Shown here: positions 17,615-28,018 of the stretch, piece by piece
Layout: each line of letters begins with the position of its first letter
How positions within the stretch are numbered: the first letter of the stretch is position 1
From: Polaribacter gangjinensis
Lineage (GTDB): Bacteria > Bacteroidota > Bacteroidia > Flavobacteriales > Flavobacteriaceae
Length of the DNA: 64,000 nucleotides
Reading direction: 5' to 3'
Assembly: GCF_038024125.1 (NCBI RefSeq)
Contig: NZ_CP150662.1
Span: 1,195,501 to 1,259,500 of the forward strand
Notes under the pieces: model-generated
What the model was told of the DNA's origin: nothing
Database searches by the model: none
Seen by the model: only the letters and a program-made list of their open reading frames with translations
Made by a program: the position numbers and the translations under genes

Positions 17615-18901
17615 TTATCTTTCTGATATAGATTTAAATGATCGCAAAGTTTCGCCAACGTAAATTTGACGTGGTCTTCCAATTGGTTCATTATTTAATC
17701 GCATTTCTCTCCACTGTGCAATCCAACCTGGCAAACGTCCTAAAGCAAACATTACTGTAAACATATCTGTTGGAATATCCATTGCTCTGTAAATAATTCC
17801 CGAATAGAAATCTACGTTTGGATATAATTTTCTTTCTACAAAATACGGATCATTTAAAGCTTCTTGCTCTAAACCTTTTGCAATAGCTAAAATTGGATCA
17901 TTTACGCCTAAATCATTTAAAACATCATCAGCTGCTTTTTTAATAATTCTTGCTCTTGGATCAAAATTTTTATACACTCTGTGACCAAAACCCATCAATC
18001 TGAAAGGATCATCTTTGTCTTTTGCTTTCGCCATGTATTTTTTGGTATCACCATCATCCGCTTTAATAGCTTCCAACATTTCCAAAACTGCTTGATTTGC
18101 GCCTCCATGCAAAGGTCCCCAAAGTGCAGAAATTCCGGCTGATAAAGAAGCAAATAATCCAACATGAGATGAACCTGCAATTCTTACAGTTGATGTAGAA
18201 CAATTTTGTTCATGATCTGCGTGTAAAATCAATAATTTGTCTAGCGCATCTTTAATAATTGGATTTACAACATAAGGTTCGTTTGGTTGCTCAAACATCA
18301 TTTTCATAATATTTTCAACATAATCCAACGATTTTGAACCATAATTTAAAGGCAAACCTTGTTTTTTACGCATTGTCCACGCTACCAAAACTGGGAATTT
18401 TCCCATAATTTTACATATAGCTTTGTACATATCTTCTTCAGATTTTACATTTACCGAAGAAGGATTGAACGCAGTCAATGCACTTGTTAAAGAAGATAAA
18501 ACTCCCATTGGATGGGCTGATTTTGGAAAAGCATCTACGATCTTTTTAACATCTTCATCAACTACAGATTGTACTTTGATATCGGCATAAAACTTTTCTA
18601 ATTGTTCTTTAGTAGGTAAATCTCCAAAAATTAAAGCGTATGCAACTTCTAAAAAAGTAGCTTTTTCAGCCAACTCTTCTATGTCATAACCTCTGTAACG
18701 TAAAATTCCTTTTTCACCATCTAAAAACGTAATACTGCTCTCGCAAGAACCTGTATTTTTGTAACCAGAATCTAAAGTTATAACGCCATTAGTGGCTGTT
18801 CTTAAATTTTTTATATCGATAGCAACCTCATTCTCAGTTCCTTTCACTAATGGAAATTCGTACGAATTTTCTCCTATTACTAACTTTGCAGTATTTGACA
18901 T
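17615..18901 (-). CDS. gltA: Citrate synthase (type II)
   Basis: This TCA-cycle enzyme condenses acetyl-CoA with oxaloacetate. The start is placed at 18901 (MSNTAKLVIGENSYEFP), as in relatives; the 15 upstream in-frame residues look non-coding. The protein has 428 residues, the usual length for hexameric type II enzymes. Catalytic residues appear in HADHEQNCSTSTVR (His), GFGHRVYKNFDPRA (His) and YPNVDFYSG (Asp). A near-consensus -7 element, TATCTTCG, lies at 18935-18942. The terminator at 17561-17590 separates it from the next gene. Confidence 0.98.
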   Translation of the reverse strand: MSNTAKLVIGENSYEFPLVKGTENEVAIDIKNLRTATNGVITLDSGYKNTGSCESSITFLDGEKGILRYRGYDIEELAEKATFLEVAYALIFGDLPTKEQLEKFYADIKVQSVVDEDVKKIVDAFPKSAHPMGVLSSLTSALTAFNPSSVNVKSEEDMYKAICKIMGKFPVLVAWTMRKKQGLPLNYGSKSLDYVENIMKMMFEQPNEPYVVNPIIKDALDKLLILHADHEQNCSTSTVRIAGSSHVGLFASLSAGISALWGPLHGGANQAVLEMLEAIKADDGDTKKYMAKAKDKDDPFRLMGFGHRVYKNFDPRARIIKKAADDVLNDLGVNDPILAIAKGLEQEALNDPYFVERKLYPNVDFYSGIIYRAMDIPTDMFTVMFALGRLPGWIAQWREMRLNNEPIGRPRQIYVGETLRSFKSISER

Positions 18902-19034
18902 ATTCAATCTTATTTTTTTTGTTGAAGTGTTTTGCGAAGATACCAATAAATTAAGAATTTAAAAAGTTGAAAATGATAGATTTTTAGTACTTAAAAATAA
19001 ATATTACTGATTTAACAATTCTTTAGTAAAAAGA

Positions 19035-19063
19035 AAATCCTCTTAGAAATTCTAAGAGGATTT
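19035..19063 (-). terminator. Terminator of the 19095-19724 gene
   Basis: AAATCCTCTTAG pairs with CTAAGAGGATTT, followed by U-rich sequence on the minus strand. It is nearly the same sequence as the hairpin at 19778-19804. Confidence 0.8.
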
Positions 19064-19094
19064 AAGTAAAACGCATATAGTTTTGAAAAAATAT

Positions 19095-19724
19095 TTAAAA
19101 TCGAATTCCTATTCCTAATCCATAACCACTATGATAAATTATATCTCTAGGATTTTCATTGGAGATAAGTGGCTTTTTTAGTTTATAAGAATCATTATCC
19201 CAAAATATTTTAAAAATAACATTGTAATCATCATATTTTTCAATTGGAAATTCTAATCCAAATCTAATATTTCCATATCCTGATGAATTTTCAACTTTAG
19301 AATCTAATCCAAAACCCCTAGCTGTCATGATATAAAAGTTTGTAGAATCATAATTTTTGAAATAATATCGAACTAAACCACCTAATTTATAAGCAGTAAT
19401 ACTTCCTTGAGATTGATGTTGAAATCCTGTAATTAAACCAAAAGTTACTTTTTTAAAAATAGGATAATTGATAGTGTAAAACAACTCAAATGACAACCTA
19501 CTTTTTAAAGTTTCTCCACCACCATTTTTAAAATGATAAGAAATATCATCTGGTAAAGAAATTCCGAAACTGAAAGTCTGAATTAATTCTGCTGGTAATT
19601 CATTGAATTTTTTATCATTTTTCGAAATTTCAGCACCAGTTCTTAATGCATCTTGAATACTTATTTGACTCCAAATTGTCAAAACTGAAAACGATAAAAA
19701 AAATGTTAGGATTAGATTCTTCAT
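19095..19724 (-). CDS. Predicted outer-membrane beta-barrel protein, function unknown
   Basis: The protein has 209 residues with a signal peptide (MKNLILTFFLSFSVLTIWSQ). The mature part shows alternating hydrophobic strands (LSFELFYTINYPIFKKVTFGLITGF, VRYYFKNYDSTNFYIMTARGFG) and ends in Phe (GLGIGIRF). This is typical of a small Bacteroidota outer-membrane barrel. I recognise no named family. It has its own TAGTTTTG promoter and is flanked by two near-identical hairpin terminators. Confidence 0.75.
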   Translation of the reverse strand: MKNLILTFFLSFSVLTIWSQISIQDALRTGAEISKNDKKFNELPAELIQTFSFGISLPDDISYHFKNGGGETLKSRLSFELFYTINYPIFKKVTFGLITGFQHQSQGSITAYKLGGLVRYYFKNYDSTNFYIMTARGFGLDSKVENSSGYGNIRFGLEFPIEKYDDYNVIFKIFWDNDSYKLKKPLISNENPRDIIYHSGYGLGIGIRF

Positions 19725-19737
19725 TTTAATTTTTAAT

Positions 19738-19745
19738 CAAAACTA
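19738..19745 (-). promoter_or_regulatory. Predicted -7 element of the small barrel gene
   Basis: TAGTTTTG on the minus strand matches TAnnTTTG, 13 bases before the start codon. Confidence 0.55.
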
Positions 19746-19777
19746 AAAATAGATTTGAATTTCTGTAAAAATATAAA

Positions 19778-19804
19778 AATCCTCTTAGAAATTCTAGGAG
19801 GATT
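19778..19804 (-). terminator. Terminator of eno
   Basis: AATCCTCTTAGAA pairs with TTCTAGGAGGATT (one imperfect pair), with U-rich sequence following on the minus strand. It lies 24 bases after the eno stop and is a near-copy of the hairpin at 19035-19063. Confidence 0.75.
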
Positions 19805-19827
19805 GATTTATAAAACTTAAAACTATA

Positions 19828-21129
<1,302 letters not shown>

Positions 21130-21133
21130 TTAT

Positions 21134-21154
21134 AAACTTAGTTTCGGTAAGTTT
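21134..21154 (-). promoter_or_regulatory. Small stem-loop in the eno leader
   Basis: AAACTTA and TAAGTTT form a perfect 7-bp stem with a 7-nt loop, 17 bases before the eno start codon. Confidence 0.4.
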
Positions 21155-21258
21155 TGGTTATTATTTAATGACCGCTAATTTACAAAATATTGAACGCATT
21201 TTATAAATTGAATTTGAATAATTACGAAAACGATTCCTATAGACTATTCCTATCAAAC

Positions 21259-21291
21259 AAAAAAATCTACTCAGAAAACTAAGTAGATATT
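21259..21291 (-). terminator. Intrinsic terminator of carA
   Basis: A 10-bp stem (ATCTACTCAG / CTAAGTAGAT, one G-U on the minus RNA) has an AAAA/UUUU loop. A U run follows on the minus strand. Confidence 0.82.
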
Positions 21292-21313
21292 ATAATGGGG
21301 ATTGAGTAAATTT

Positions 21314-22432
21314 TTATGAAACCAACTCTTTCGTTTTTTTAATTGTATCTATGAATTGGTCAAAAAGATATTCAGCATCATGAGGACCTGGACTTGCCTC
21401 TGGATGATATTGCACAGAAAATGTATTTTTATTTTTGATACGAATACCTGCAACTGTATGATCATTTAAATGAACATGTGTAATTTCGATATTTTCATTC
21501 GCTTCTGTTTCTTCTTTATTAATAGCAAATCCGTGATTTTGAGAGGTGATTTCTCCTTTGCCTGTCAATAAATTTTTTATAGGATGATTGATTCCTCTAT
21601 GGCCATTATGCATTTTATAGGTAGAAATTCCTTGTGATAGTGCAATTACTTGATGTCCTAAGCAGATACCAAATAAAGGCAAATCTTTCTCGATAATTTC
21701 TGCAGCTAATTTTTGAGCGTTTACTAAAGGCTCAGGATCTCCAGGACCATTTGAAATAAAATAACCATCAGGATTGAAAGAAGCTAAATCTTGGAAAGTA
21801 GCATTGTATGGAAACACTTTTATATAAGCTCCTCTTTTAGCTAGGTTTCTTAAAATGTTCTTTTTGATACCTATATCCAATGCTGAAATCTTAATATCAG
21901 CATTTTCATCACCAAAATAATACGGTTCTTTTGTGGAAACTTTAGAGGCCAACTCTAAACCCTGCATACTTGGAACGTTTGCTAATTGATTTTTTAAACC
22001 TTGTATATCGTCAATATTAGTAGAAATGATGGCATTCATTGCGCCATTATCTCTAATGTAAGAAACCAAAGCTCTTGTATCAACATCAGAAATTGCTACC
22101 AAATTATGTTTTTTAAACCAATCTAATAAATTACCATCTGAATCAACTCTTGAGTGAACAAAACTAAAATTTCGGCAAATCAAACCAGCAATTTTAATTC
22201 CTTCAGATTCAACTTCTAAATCATTAACACCATAATTCCCAATATGTGCATTTGTGGTAACCATTAGTTGACCGAAATAAGAAGGATCTGTAAAAATTTC
22301 TTGATATCCTGTCATTCCAGTATTAAAACAAATTTCTCCAGTTGCAGTTCCTTCAATTCCTACAGATTTTCCGTAAAAAATGGTGCCATCTGCTAATAAA
22401 ATAAGTGCTTTTTTTCGAGTTTGATACTTCAT
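21314..22432 (-). CDS. carA: Carbamoyl-phosphate synthase small (glutaminase) subunit
   Basis: This subunit hydrolyses glutamine and channels ammonia to CarB for arginine and pyrimidine synthesis. It has 372 residues. The N-terminal domain (LADGTIFYGKSVG, GYQEIFTDPSYFGQ) is followed by a class I amidotransferase. The nucleophile Cys is in FGICLGHQ and His/Glu are in QYHPEASPGPHDAEYLF. carB is not in the window. The start lies 36 bases past the rplQ terminator, so it has separate transcription or read-through from the alpha operon. No exact promoter is visible. Confidence 0.98.
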   Translation of the reverse strand: MKYQTRKKALILLADGTIFYGKSVGIEGTATGEICFNTGMTGYQEIFTDPSYFGQLMVTTNAHIGNYGVNDLEVESEGIKIAGLICRNFSFVHSRVDSDGNLLDWFKKHNLVAISDVDTRALVSYIRDNGAMNAIISTNIDDIQGLKNQLANVPSMQGLELASKVSTKEPYYFGDENADIKISALDIGIKKNILRNLAKRGAYIKVFPYNATFQDLASFNPDGYFISNGPGDPEPLVNAQKLAAEIIEKDLPLFGICLGHQVIALSQGISTYKMHNGHRGINHPIKNLLTGKGEITSQNHGFAINKEETEANENIEITHVHLNDHTVAGIRIKNKNTFSVQYHPEASPGPHDAEYLFDQFIDTIKKTKELVS

Positions 22433-22465
22433 TGATTTTTGTAATAATTAATTTGATGTAAAAAT

Positions 22466-22503
22466 ATAAAAAAAGGGATAAACAGTACTGTTTATCCCTT
22501 TAT
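22466..22503 (-). terminator. Terminator of the ribosomal (alpha) operon
   Basis: AAAGGGATAAACAGT and ACTGTTTATCCCTTT form a perfect palindrome, with U on the minus strand. It lies 20 bases after the rplQ stop. Confidence 0.9.
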
Positions 22504-22522
22504 ATGTGAATGATAAAATCAT

Positions 22523-22996
22523 TTATTCTTCTGATTTTTCTTCAGTTGCAATTGTTTCTACTTGTGGTGCAGCAGCTTTTTTGCTTCTTCCTCTACGTGT
22601 AGTTTTCTTAGCTTTTGCTCCTTTTGGATTGTAAATTTCGTTGTAATCAACAAATTCAATCATAGCCATTGCAGCATTATCACCTTGTCTGTTTCCTAAT
22701 TTAATAATACGTAGGTAACCTCCTGGTCTGTCTGCAATTTTTACAGAGATTTCTTTAAATAATTCAGTTACAGCATATTTATCACGTAAAACTGCAAAAG
22801 CAATACGTCTATTATGAGTAGAATCTGATTTTGATTTTGTAATGATTGGCTCTAAAAATACTCTCAAAGCTTTTGCTTTTGGTAAAGTCGTATTGATGCG
22901 TTTGTGCTCAATAAGAGAACAAGCCATATTAGCCAACATTGATTTTCTGTGAGCTGTCTTTTTTCCTAAATGATTTATTTTTTTTCCGTGTCTCAT
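22523..22996 (-). CDS. rplQ: 50S ribosomal protein L17
   Basis: The protein has 157 residues. The first ~115 are the normal L17 domain ([52 protein letters not shown]). The last ~40 form a charged extension rich in Lys, Ala and Glu ([15 protein letters not shown]), common in Bacteroidota. It is the last gene of the alpha operon, 59 bases after rpoA, and that gap holds a long stem-loop. Confidence 0.99.
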   Translation of the reverse strand: MRHGKKINHLGKKTAHRKSMLANMACSLIEHKRINTTLPKAKALRVFLEPIITKSKSDSTHNRRIAFAVLRDKYAVTELFKEISVKIADRPGGYLRIIKLGNRQGDNAAMAMIEFVDYNEIYNPKGAKAKKTTRRGRSKKAAAPQVETIATEEKSEE

Positions 22997-23011
22997 GACG
23001 TTTGTTTTATG

Positions 23012-23054
23012 CTTTCATCTTGCTCAACTCATTTTGAGGAGCAAAATATGAAAG
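23012..23054 (-). promoter_or_regulatory. Long stem-loop between rpoA and rplQ
   Basis: Three stacked helices are seen: CTTTCAT/ATGAAAG (7 bp), TTGCTC/GAGCAA (6 bp) and CTCA/TGAG (4 bp) with a TTT loop. No U run follows, so it is not a plain terminator. It may control rplQ translation or mRNA processing. Confidence 0.5.
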
Positions 23055-23055
23055 A

Positions 23056-24048
23056 TTAATCTCTATCTAATTTATATTTTGCTAAATCCATTCCGAAACT
23101 TAAACCTTTTACAATTACTAGTTCTTCTAGTTCTGTTAAAGATTTTTTACCAAAGTTTCTAAACTTCATTAAATCACTTTTGTTAAATGATACTAAATCT
23201 CCTAAAGTATCAACTTCTGCAGCTTTTAAACAATTTAAAGCTCTAACAGAAAGATCCATATCAATTAATCTTGTTTTTAACAATTGACGCATGTGTAATG
23301 ATTCTTCATCATATGTTTCTGTTTGTGCAATTTCATCAGCTTCTAAAGTAATGCGCTCATCAGAAAATAACATAAAATGGTGAATCAAAATTTTTGCAGC
23401 TTCTGTTAATGCTTCTTTTGGATTGATTGAACCATCTGTGTCAATATCAAATACTAATTTTTCAAAATCCGTTTTTTGTTCAACACGAAAGTTTTCAATT
23501 GAATACTTTACGTTTTTGATTGGTGTGTAAATAGAATCTGTAAAAATAGTTCCGATTGGAGCACCTGGCTTCTTGTTTTCTTCAGCAGGTACGAAACCTC
23601 TACCTTTTTCAATGGTAATTTCTGCATTTAATTTTACAGATTTATCCATATTACAAATAACCAACTCTGGATTTAAAACTTGAAAACCAGAAATAAATTT
23701 TTGTAAATCACCAGCTTTTAATTGTTCTTGACCAGAAATGTTTATTGAAACTGTTTCTCTATCTGTTTCATCTATTTGCTTTTTAAAACGTATTTGTTTT
23801 AAATTCAAAATGATTTCTGTAACATCTTCAACAACACCACTTACAGTAGAAAATTCGTGTTCAACTCCATCAATTCTTAATGAAGTAATTGCAAAACCTT
23901 CTAAAGATGATAATAAAACTCTTCTTAAAGCATTTCCTACAGTCAAACCAAATCCAGGTTCTAGAGGTCTAAATTCGAACTTACCTTTAAAATCGGTAGA
24001 TTCGATCATGATTACTTTATCAGGTTTTTGAAAATTTAAAATTGCCAT
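23056..24048 (-). CDS. rpoA: RNA polymerase alpha subunit
   Basis: The protein has 330 residues. The N-terminal dimerisation domain (~1-235) includes the [25 protein letters not shown] core that contacts beta and beta prime. After a linker, the C-terminal domain (~250-320) has the helix-hairpin-helix [18 protein letters not shown] equivalent that binds UP elements and activators. The position between rpsD and rplQ is the conserved alpha operon order. A 99-base gap separates it from rpsD. Confidence 0.99.
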   Translation of the reverse strand: MAILNFQKPDKVIMIESTDFKGKFEFRPLEPGFGLTVGNALRRVLLSSLEGFAITSLRIDGVEHEFSTVSGVVEDVTEIILNLKQIRFKKQIDETDRETVSINISGQEQLKAGDLQKFISGFQVLNPELVICNMDKSVKLNAEITIEKGRGFVPAEENKKPGAPIGTIFTDSIYTPIKNVKYSIENFRVEQKTDFEKLVFDIDTDGSINPKEALTEAAKILIHHFMLFSDERITLEADEIAQTETYDEESLHMRQLLKTRLIDMDLSVRALNCLKAAEVDTLGDLVSFNKSDLMKFRNFGKKSLTELEELVIVKGLSFGMDLAKYKLDRD

Positions 24049-24147
24049 ATTTTTGTTCTTCGTTTTAATTGTTATTTAGTTGCGCGATTTATAAGTGTGA
24101 AGAAGTACGAATAAACCCTTTGGCTAAATACCAATATGAATAATTTA

Positions 24148-24756
24148 TTATTTAGAATATAATTCTACTATTAATTGTTCTTTGATGTTTTCTGGAATTT
24201 GAATTCTAGCTGGAACTTTTACAAAAGTACCTTCTTTTTTATCTGAATTCCAAGTCAACCATTCATAAACAGTATTACTTGAAGCGATTAAAGAATTTTC
24301 AATTGCTTGTAAAGATTTTGATTTTTCTCTTACAGCAACAACATCACCTTCTTTCAAACTGTAAGATGGAATGTTAACGATTTCACCGTTTACAGTAATG
24401 TGTCTGTGAGAAACTAATTGACGTGCTCCACTTCTTGAAGGAGAAATTCCCATTCTATAAACAACATTGTCTAATCTAGACTCACATAATTGTAATAAAA
24501 TTTCACCTGTAATTCCCTGAGAAGCTTGAGCTTTTTTGAAAAGATTACTGAATTGACGCTCTAAAATACCATAAGTATATTTTGCTTTTTGCTTTTCCAT
24601 TAACTGGGTAGCATATTCAGATTTTTTACCTCTACGTTTTGCAGCACCATGCTGTCCTGGAGGATAATTTCTTTTTTCGAAGTTTTTGTCTTCACCAAAA
24701 ATTGCTTCACCAAATTTACGAGCAATTTTAGTTTTTGGTCCTGTGTATCTTGCCAT
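24148..24756 (-). CDS. rpsD: 30S ribosomal protein S4
   Basis: The protein has 202 residues, a primary 16S binder. It begins [20 protein letters not shown] and has the S4 RNA-binding domain ([26 protein letters not shown]). The N-terminal zinc-type cysteines found in some S4 are absent. In E. coli S4 represses the alpha operon by binding near rpsM. Here a stem-loop sits directly upstream of rpsD, which could be a local control site. Confidence 0.99.
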   Translation of the reverse strand: MARYTGPKTKIARKFGEAIFGEDKNFEKRNYPPGQHGAAKRRGKKSEYATQLMEKQKAKYTYGILERQFSNLFKKAQASQGITGEILLQLCESRLDNVVYRMGISPSRSGARQLVSHRHITVNGEIVNIPSYSLKEGDVVAVREKSKSLQAIENSLIASSNTVYEWLTWNSDKKEGTFVKVPARIQIPENIKEQLIVELYSK

Positions 24757-24772
24757 TTGTTTTGATTTTAAA

Positions 24773-24821
24773 GATAGGGATTATGAATTAAGGCTAATCC
24801 TTCGATAATCTAAATCCTATC
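24773..24821 (-). promoter_or_regulatory. Compound stem-loop directly upstream of rpsD
   Basis: The helices are GATAGG/CCTATC (6 bp), GATTAT/ATAATC (6 bp) and AAGG/CCTT (4 bp) with a 5-nt loop. It ends 17 bases before the rpsD start codon. It has no U tract, so termination is unlikely. An S4-responsive element is a reasonable hypothesis. Confidence 0.5.
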
Positions 24822-24838
24822 AGAATTAAATAATTAAA

Positions 24839-25222
24839 TTATACTCTTCTTCTTTTTGGAGGACGACATCCGTTGTGTGGAATTGGCGTAACATCAATAA
24901 TTTCTGTTACCTCAATACCAGCATTGTGTAAAGATCTGATTGCAGATTCTCTACCATTTCCTGGACCTTTTACGAAAACTTTTACTTTACGTAAACCTGC
25001 TTCTTTAGCAACTCCTGAACAATCTTCTGCTGCTAATTGAGCTGCATAAGGAGTATTCTTTTTAGAACCTCTAAAGCCCATTTTACCTGCAGATGACCAA
25101 GAAACTACGTCTCCTTTTTTGTTTGTTAAAGAAATGATGATGTTATTGAAAGTTGCATTTATGTGAGCTTCTCCAATCGCATCTACGATTACTTTACGTT
25201 TTTTTGCACTTGCTTTTGCCAT
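24839..25222 (-). CDS. rpsK: 30S ribosomal protein S11
   Basis: The protein has 127 residues and forms the platform of the 30S subunit with S6/S18. It starts [27 protein letters not shown] and ends with the conserved [16 protein letters not shown]. The order rpsM-rpsK-rpsD is conserved. The gaps on both sides (88 and 82 bases) are long for this operon and both hold stem-loops. Confidence 0.99.
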   Translation of the reverse strand: MAKASAKKRKVIVDAIGEAHINATFNNIIISLTNKKGDVVSWSSAGKMGFRGSKKNTPYAAQLAAEDCSGVAKEAGLRKVKVFVKGPGNGRESAIRSLHNAGIEVTEIIDVTPIPHNGCRPPKRRRV

Positions 25223-25240
25223 AATTTTTTGTTGTTAAGC

Positions 25241-25291
25241 GATGTTGTTTAGTAAATTGTATTTATAAAAATACGGCACACTAAATACATC
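25241..25291 (-). promoter_or_regulatory. Long stem-loop between rpsM and rpsK
   Basis: The helices are GATGT/ACATC (5 bp), TTTAGT/ACTAAA (6 bp) and GTATTT/AAATAC (6 bp) with an ATAA-type loop. A 5x5 internal loop separates the last two. There is no U run, so a regulatory or processing structure is more likely than a terminator. Confidence 0.5.
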
Positions 25292-25310
25292 AGCTAGTTT
25301 AATCTCTAAC

Positions 25311-25676
25311 TTATTTTTTCTTGTTAGCAACTGTTTTTCTCTTACCTTTTCTAGTACGAGAATTATTTTTAGTTCTTTGTCCTCTTAAAGGAAGACCTAA
25401 TCTGTGACGAATTCCTCTTTGACAACCAATGTCCATTAAACGCTTAATGTTTAATTGAACCTCAGAACGTAATTCACCCTCAATTGTGAAAGCTCCAACT
25501 TGTTCTCTGATTGCTGCAATTTGATCATCATTCCAGTCTTGAACTTTAATGTTTTCATCAACGTTTGCTTTAGCTAAAATTTCTTTAGCTCTACTGTTAC
25601 CTATACCAAAGATGTAAGTTAAAGCAATAACTCCTCTTTTGTTCTTTGGAATGTCTATACCTGCTATTCTTGCCAT
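25311..25676 (-). CDS. rpsM: 30S ribosomal protein S13
   Basis: The protein has 121 residues. It starts [26 protein letters not shown] and has the helix-hairpin-helix and the C-terminal basic tail ([24 protein letters not shown]) that reaches the P-site tRNA. Its ATG overlaps the rpmJ stop by one base (TAATG), which suggests translational coupling. Confidence 0.99.
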   Translation of the reverse strand: MARIAGIDIPKNKRGVIALTYIFGIGNSRAKEILAKANVDENIKVQDWNDDQIAAIREQVGAFTIEGELRSEVQLNIKRLMDIGCQRGIRHRLGLPLRGQRTKNNSRTRKGKRKTVANKKK

Positions 25677-25792
25677 TACCCTTGTCTTTGTTTAAATCTA
25701 GGATTTTGTTTATTTATTACATATAATCTGCCTTTTCTGCGAACTATTTTGCAGTCGGCGCTTCTTTTTTTAACTGATGCTCTAACTTTCAT
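25676..25792 (-). CDS. rpmJ: 50S ribosomal protein L36 (zinc-free form)
   Basis: A 38-residue protein: [17 protein letters not shown], then [21 protein letters not shown]. The family normally has a C-x2-C and later Cys/His zinc ribbon. Here only one Cys (Cys14) remains, so this is a C-minus form. It sits between infA and rpsM in the usual order. The stop TAA overlaps the rpsM start by one base. Confidence 0.97.
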   Translation of the reverse strand: MKVRASVKKRSADCKIVRRKGRLYVINKQNPRFKQRQG

Positions 25793-25808
25793 CTGCGTTG
25801 TCTTTTAT

Positions 25809-26024
25809 TTAGTATCTGTAAGTAATTCTTGCTTTCGATAAATCGTATGGACTCATTTCTAATTTCACTTTATCACCAGGTAACAACTTGATGTAATGCA
25901 TACGCATTTTTCCTGAAATGTGAGCTGTTACAATATGTCCATTCTCTAATTCTACACGAAACATAGCATTTGATAATGCTTCTGTAATTGTTCCGTCTTG
26001 TTGAATCGCTGATTGTTTAGCCAT
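25809..26024 (-). CDS. infA: Translation initiation factor IF-1
   Basis: A 71-residue OB-fold protein that binds the 30S A site during initiation. Typical stretches are [40 protein letters not shown] and [14 protein letters not shown]. It follows secY with a single base between them; the adk and map genes often found here in other bacteria are absent. Confidence 0.99.
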   Translation of the reverse strand: MAKQSAIQQDGTITEALSNAMFRVELENGHIVTAHISGKMRMHYIKLLPGDKVKLEMSPYDLSKARITYRY

Positions 26025-26025
26025 A

Positions 26026-27351
26026 TTATTTAATCGATTTTCTATTGCTATTTCCCGTTTTCATTAAACCATCATAGTGACGATTTAACAAATACGAATT
26101 TATTTGTTGCATGGTATCAATTGCTACACCAACCATAATGATTAATGAAGTACCACCATAAAACATAGCCCAACTTTGTTGTACACCAAATTGAACAACA
26201 ATTGATGGTAAAATAGACAAAGCTGCTAAAAATAAAGAACCTGGAAATGTAATTTTAGATAAAACAGAATCTAATTTATCAGCAGTATCTTTTCCTGGTC
26301 TTATTCCAGGAATAAAACCTCCACTTCTCTTCAGATCATCAGCCATTTTATTGGTAGGTATTGTAATTGCAGTATAGAAAAAACTGAAAACAATAATTAA
26401 AACTGCAAATATTACATTATACCACAAACCATTAATGTCTTGTAAACTTGAAATAACTGGAAATTTTTGTGCCAAAGCAACTGGTAAAAACATAATTGCC
26501 TGAGCAAAAATGATTGGCATTACACCAGCAGCATTTAATTTCAAGGGAATATAATCTCTTGAACCAGCAACATTTTGAACATTTCCTGCAACAGTTCTTC
26601 TAGCATACTGAACAGCTATTTTTCTAACAGCAGTAACTAGTAAAACAGTCAATAAAATTACAACAAACCAAAGGATAATTTCAATCAAAACCATCATTAC
26701 ACCACCTGCACCAGCATTTGTTGTTTTAGCAACAAACTCTTGTAAAAATGCAGCAGGGAAGTTAGCAATAATACCAACTGTAATTAATAATGAAATACCA
26801 TTACCAATACCTTTATCAGTAATACGCTCTCCTAACCACATTGCAAAAATAGTACCAGCGGTTAAAATAATGATAGATGAAATCCAAAATGTAGCACCAC
26901 TTACTAAAAACGCTTCAGGACCTAATCCAAACTGAGTTTTAATAGCAGTGATGTACGTTGGAGCTTGAACTAAAGTAATACCTATAGTCAACCATCTTGT
27001 AATCTGTGTAATTTTCTTTCTTCCACTTTCTCCATCTTTTTGTAATTTTTGCAAATAAGGAACCGCAATTCCCATTAACTGAACTACAATAGATGCAGAA
27101 ATATAAGGCATAATACCAAGAGCCATTACTGATGCTCTTGCAAATGCACCTCCAGTAAATGCGTTTAATAAACCTAAAAGACCTCCTGAAGTACTTTCTT
27201 TTAAAGCTGCTAACTGTAATGGATCAATTCCAGGTAAAGGAACTGCAGCCATAAAACGGTAAACCGCTATTAAAACGATTGTAAGAAGAATCTTATTTTT
27301 AAGTTCTTCAATCTTGAAAATGTCTTTTAATGTATTTATAAAATTCATCAT
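26026..27351 (-). CDS. secY: Protein translocase channel subunit SecY
   Basis: The protein has 441 residues with ten predicted membrane segments. It is the pore of the general secretion channel. The N-terminal [11 protein letters not shown] loop, the plug region ([18 protein letters not shown]) and the C5 loop with an [11 protein letters not shown] stretch that meets SecA and the ribosome are intact. It is located between rplO and infA. Met1 or Met2 could be used. Confidence 0.99.
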   Translation of the reverse strand: MMNFINTLKDIFKIEELKNKILLTIVLIAVYRFMAAVPLPGIDPLQLAALKESTSGGLLGLLNAFTGGAFARASVMALGIMPYISASIVVQLMGIAVPYLQKLQKDGESGRKKITQITRWLTIGITLVQAPTYITAIKTQFGLGPEAFLVSGATFWISSIIILTAGTIFAMWLGERITDKGIGNGISLLITVGIIANFPAAFLQEFVAKTTNAGAGGVMMVLIEIILWFVVILLTVLLVTAVRKIAVQYARRTVAGNVQNVAGSRDYIPLKLNAAGVMPIIFAQAIMFLPVALAQKFPVISSLQDINGLWYNVIFAVLIIVFSFFYTAITIPTNKMADDLKRSGGFIPGIRPGKDTADKLDSVLSKITFPGSLFLAALSILPSIVVQFGVQQSWAMFYGGTSLIIMVGVAIDTMQQINSYLLNRHYDGLMKTGNSNRKSIK

Positions 27352-27361
27352 TTACAAAATC

Positions 27362-27814
27362 TTATAAAGTTACAGCTTGACCACCAGCAGCTTCAATAGC
27401 CGCTTTTGCTGTTGCTGTAAATTTGTGAACAGTAATAGTAAGTTTGGCTTTTAATTCACCAGTTCCTAAAATCTTAACCAAATCATTTTTAGAAACTAAA
27501 CCTAAAGAAACTAAAATGTCTTGATTTACTGTATCAGTTATTTTTCCACTATCAACTAGAGCTTGTAATTTCTCTAGATTGATTCCCTGATATTCTTTAC
27601 GATTGATGTTTGTGAAACCAAATTTTGGCACACGTCTTTGAAGTGGCATTTGACCTCCTTCAAAACCTACTTTTCTAGAATAACCTGAACGAGATTTTGC
27701 ACCTTTGTGACCTCTAGTTGCTGTTCCTCCGTGACCAGAACCTTCTCCACGAGCGATTCTTTTATCTTTTTTTACAGATCCTTCTGCAGGTGTTAAGTTA
27801 TGTAAACTACTCAT
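27362..27814 (-). CDS. rplO: 50S ribosomal protein L15
   Basis: The protein has 150 residues. The glycine- and arginine-rich N-terminal tail (RIARGEGSGHGGTATRGHKG, GYSRKVGFEGGQMPLQRRVPK) threads into 23S rRNA. The C-terminal domain ends KAAIEAAGGQAVTL. It sits between rpmD and secY with 10-base gaps. Confidence 0.99.
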   Translation of the reverse strand: MSSLHNLTPAEGSVKKDKRIARGEGSGHGGTATRGHKGAKSRSGYSRKVGFEGGQMPLQRRVPKFGFTNINRKEYQGINLEKLQALVDSGKITDTVNQDILVSLGLVSKNDLVKILGTGELKAKLTITVHKFTATAKAAIEAAGGQAVTL

Positions 27815-27824
27815 TTTAAATATC

Positions 27825-28007
27825 TTATTTTAATTCCTCTACAGAAACTAAATGTGAAACTTTATTTACCATTCCCAAAATTGAAGGCGTTGCGTCGTGC
27901 TCAACAGATTGGTTCATTTTACGCAAACCTAAGGACACTAAAGTTCTTTTTTGATCTTTAGGACGTCTAATTTGACTTTTTACTTGTGTAACTTTAATTT
28001 TTGTCAT
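27825..28007 (-). CDS. rpmD: 50S ribosomal protein L30
   Basis: A 60-residue protein with the L30 core KVTQVKSQIRRPKDQKRTLVSLGLRK. It is in the standard position between rpsE and rplO, with gaps of about 10 bases. Confidence 0.98.
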   Translation of the reverse strand: MTKIKVTQVKSQIRRPKDQKRTLVSLGLRKMNQSVEHDATPSILGMVNKVSHLVSVEELK

Positions 28008-28018
28008 TTTTCTTAGAT

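Noticed and set aside
18902..18946. Upstream extension of citrate synthase
   Set aside because: The extra residues are unlike the family and the near-promoter TATCTTCG overlaps them.
24049..24147. Hairpin in the rpsD-rpoA gap
   Set aside because: Only a 6-bp TTCTTC/GAAGAA pairing with a large loop and AT-only pairs was found; too weak to list.
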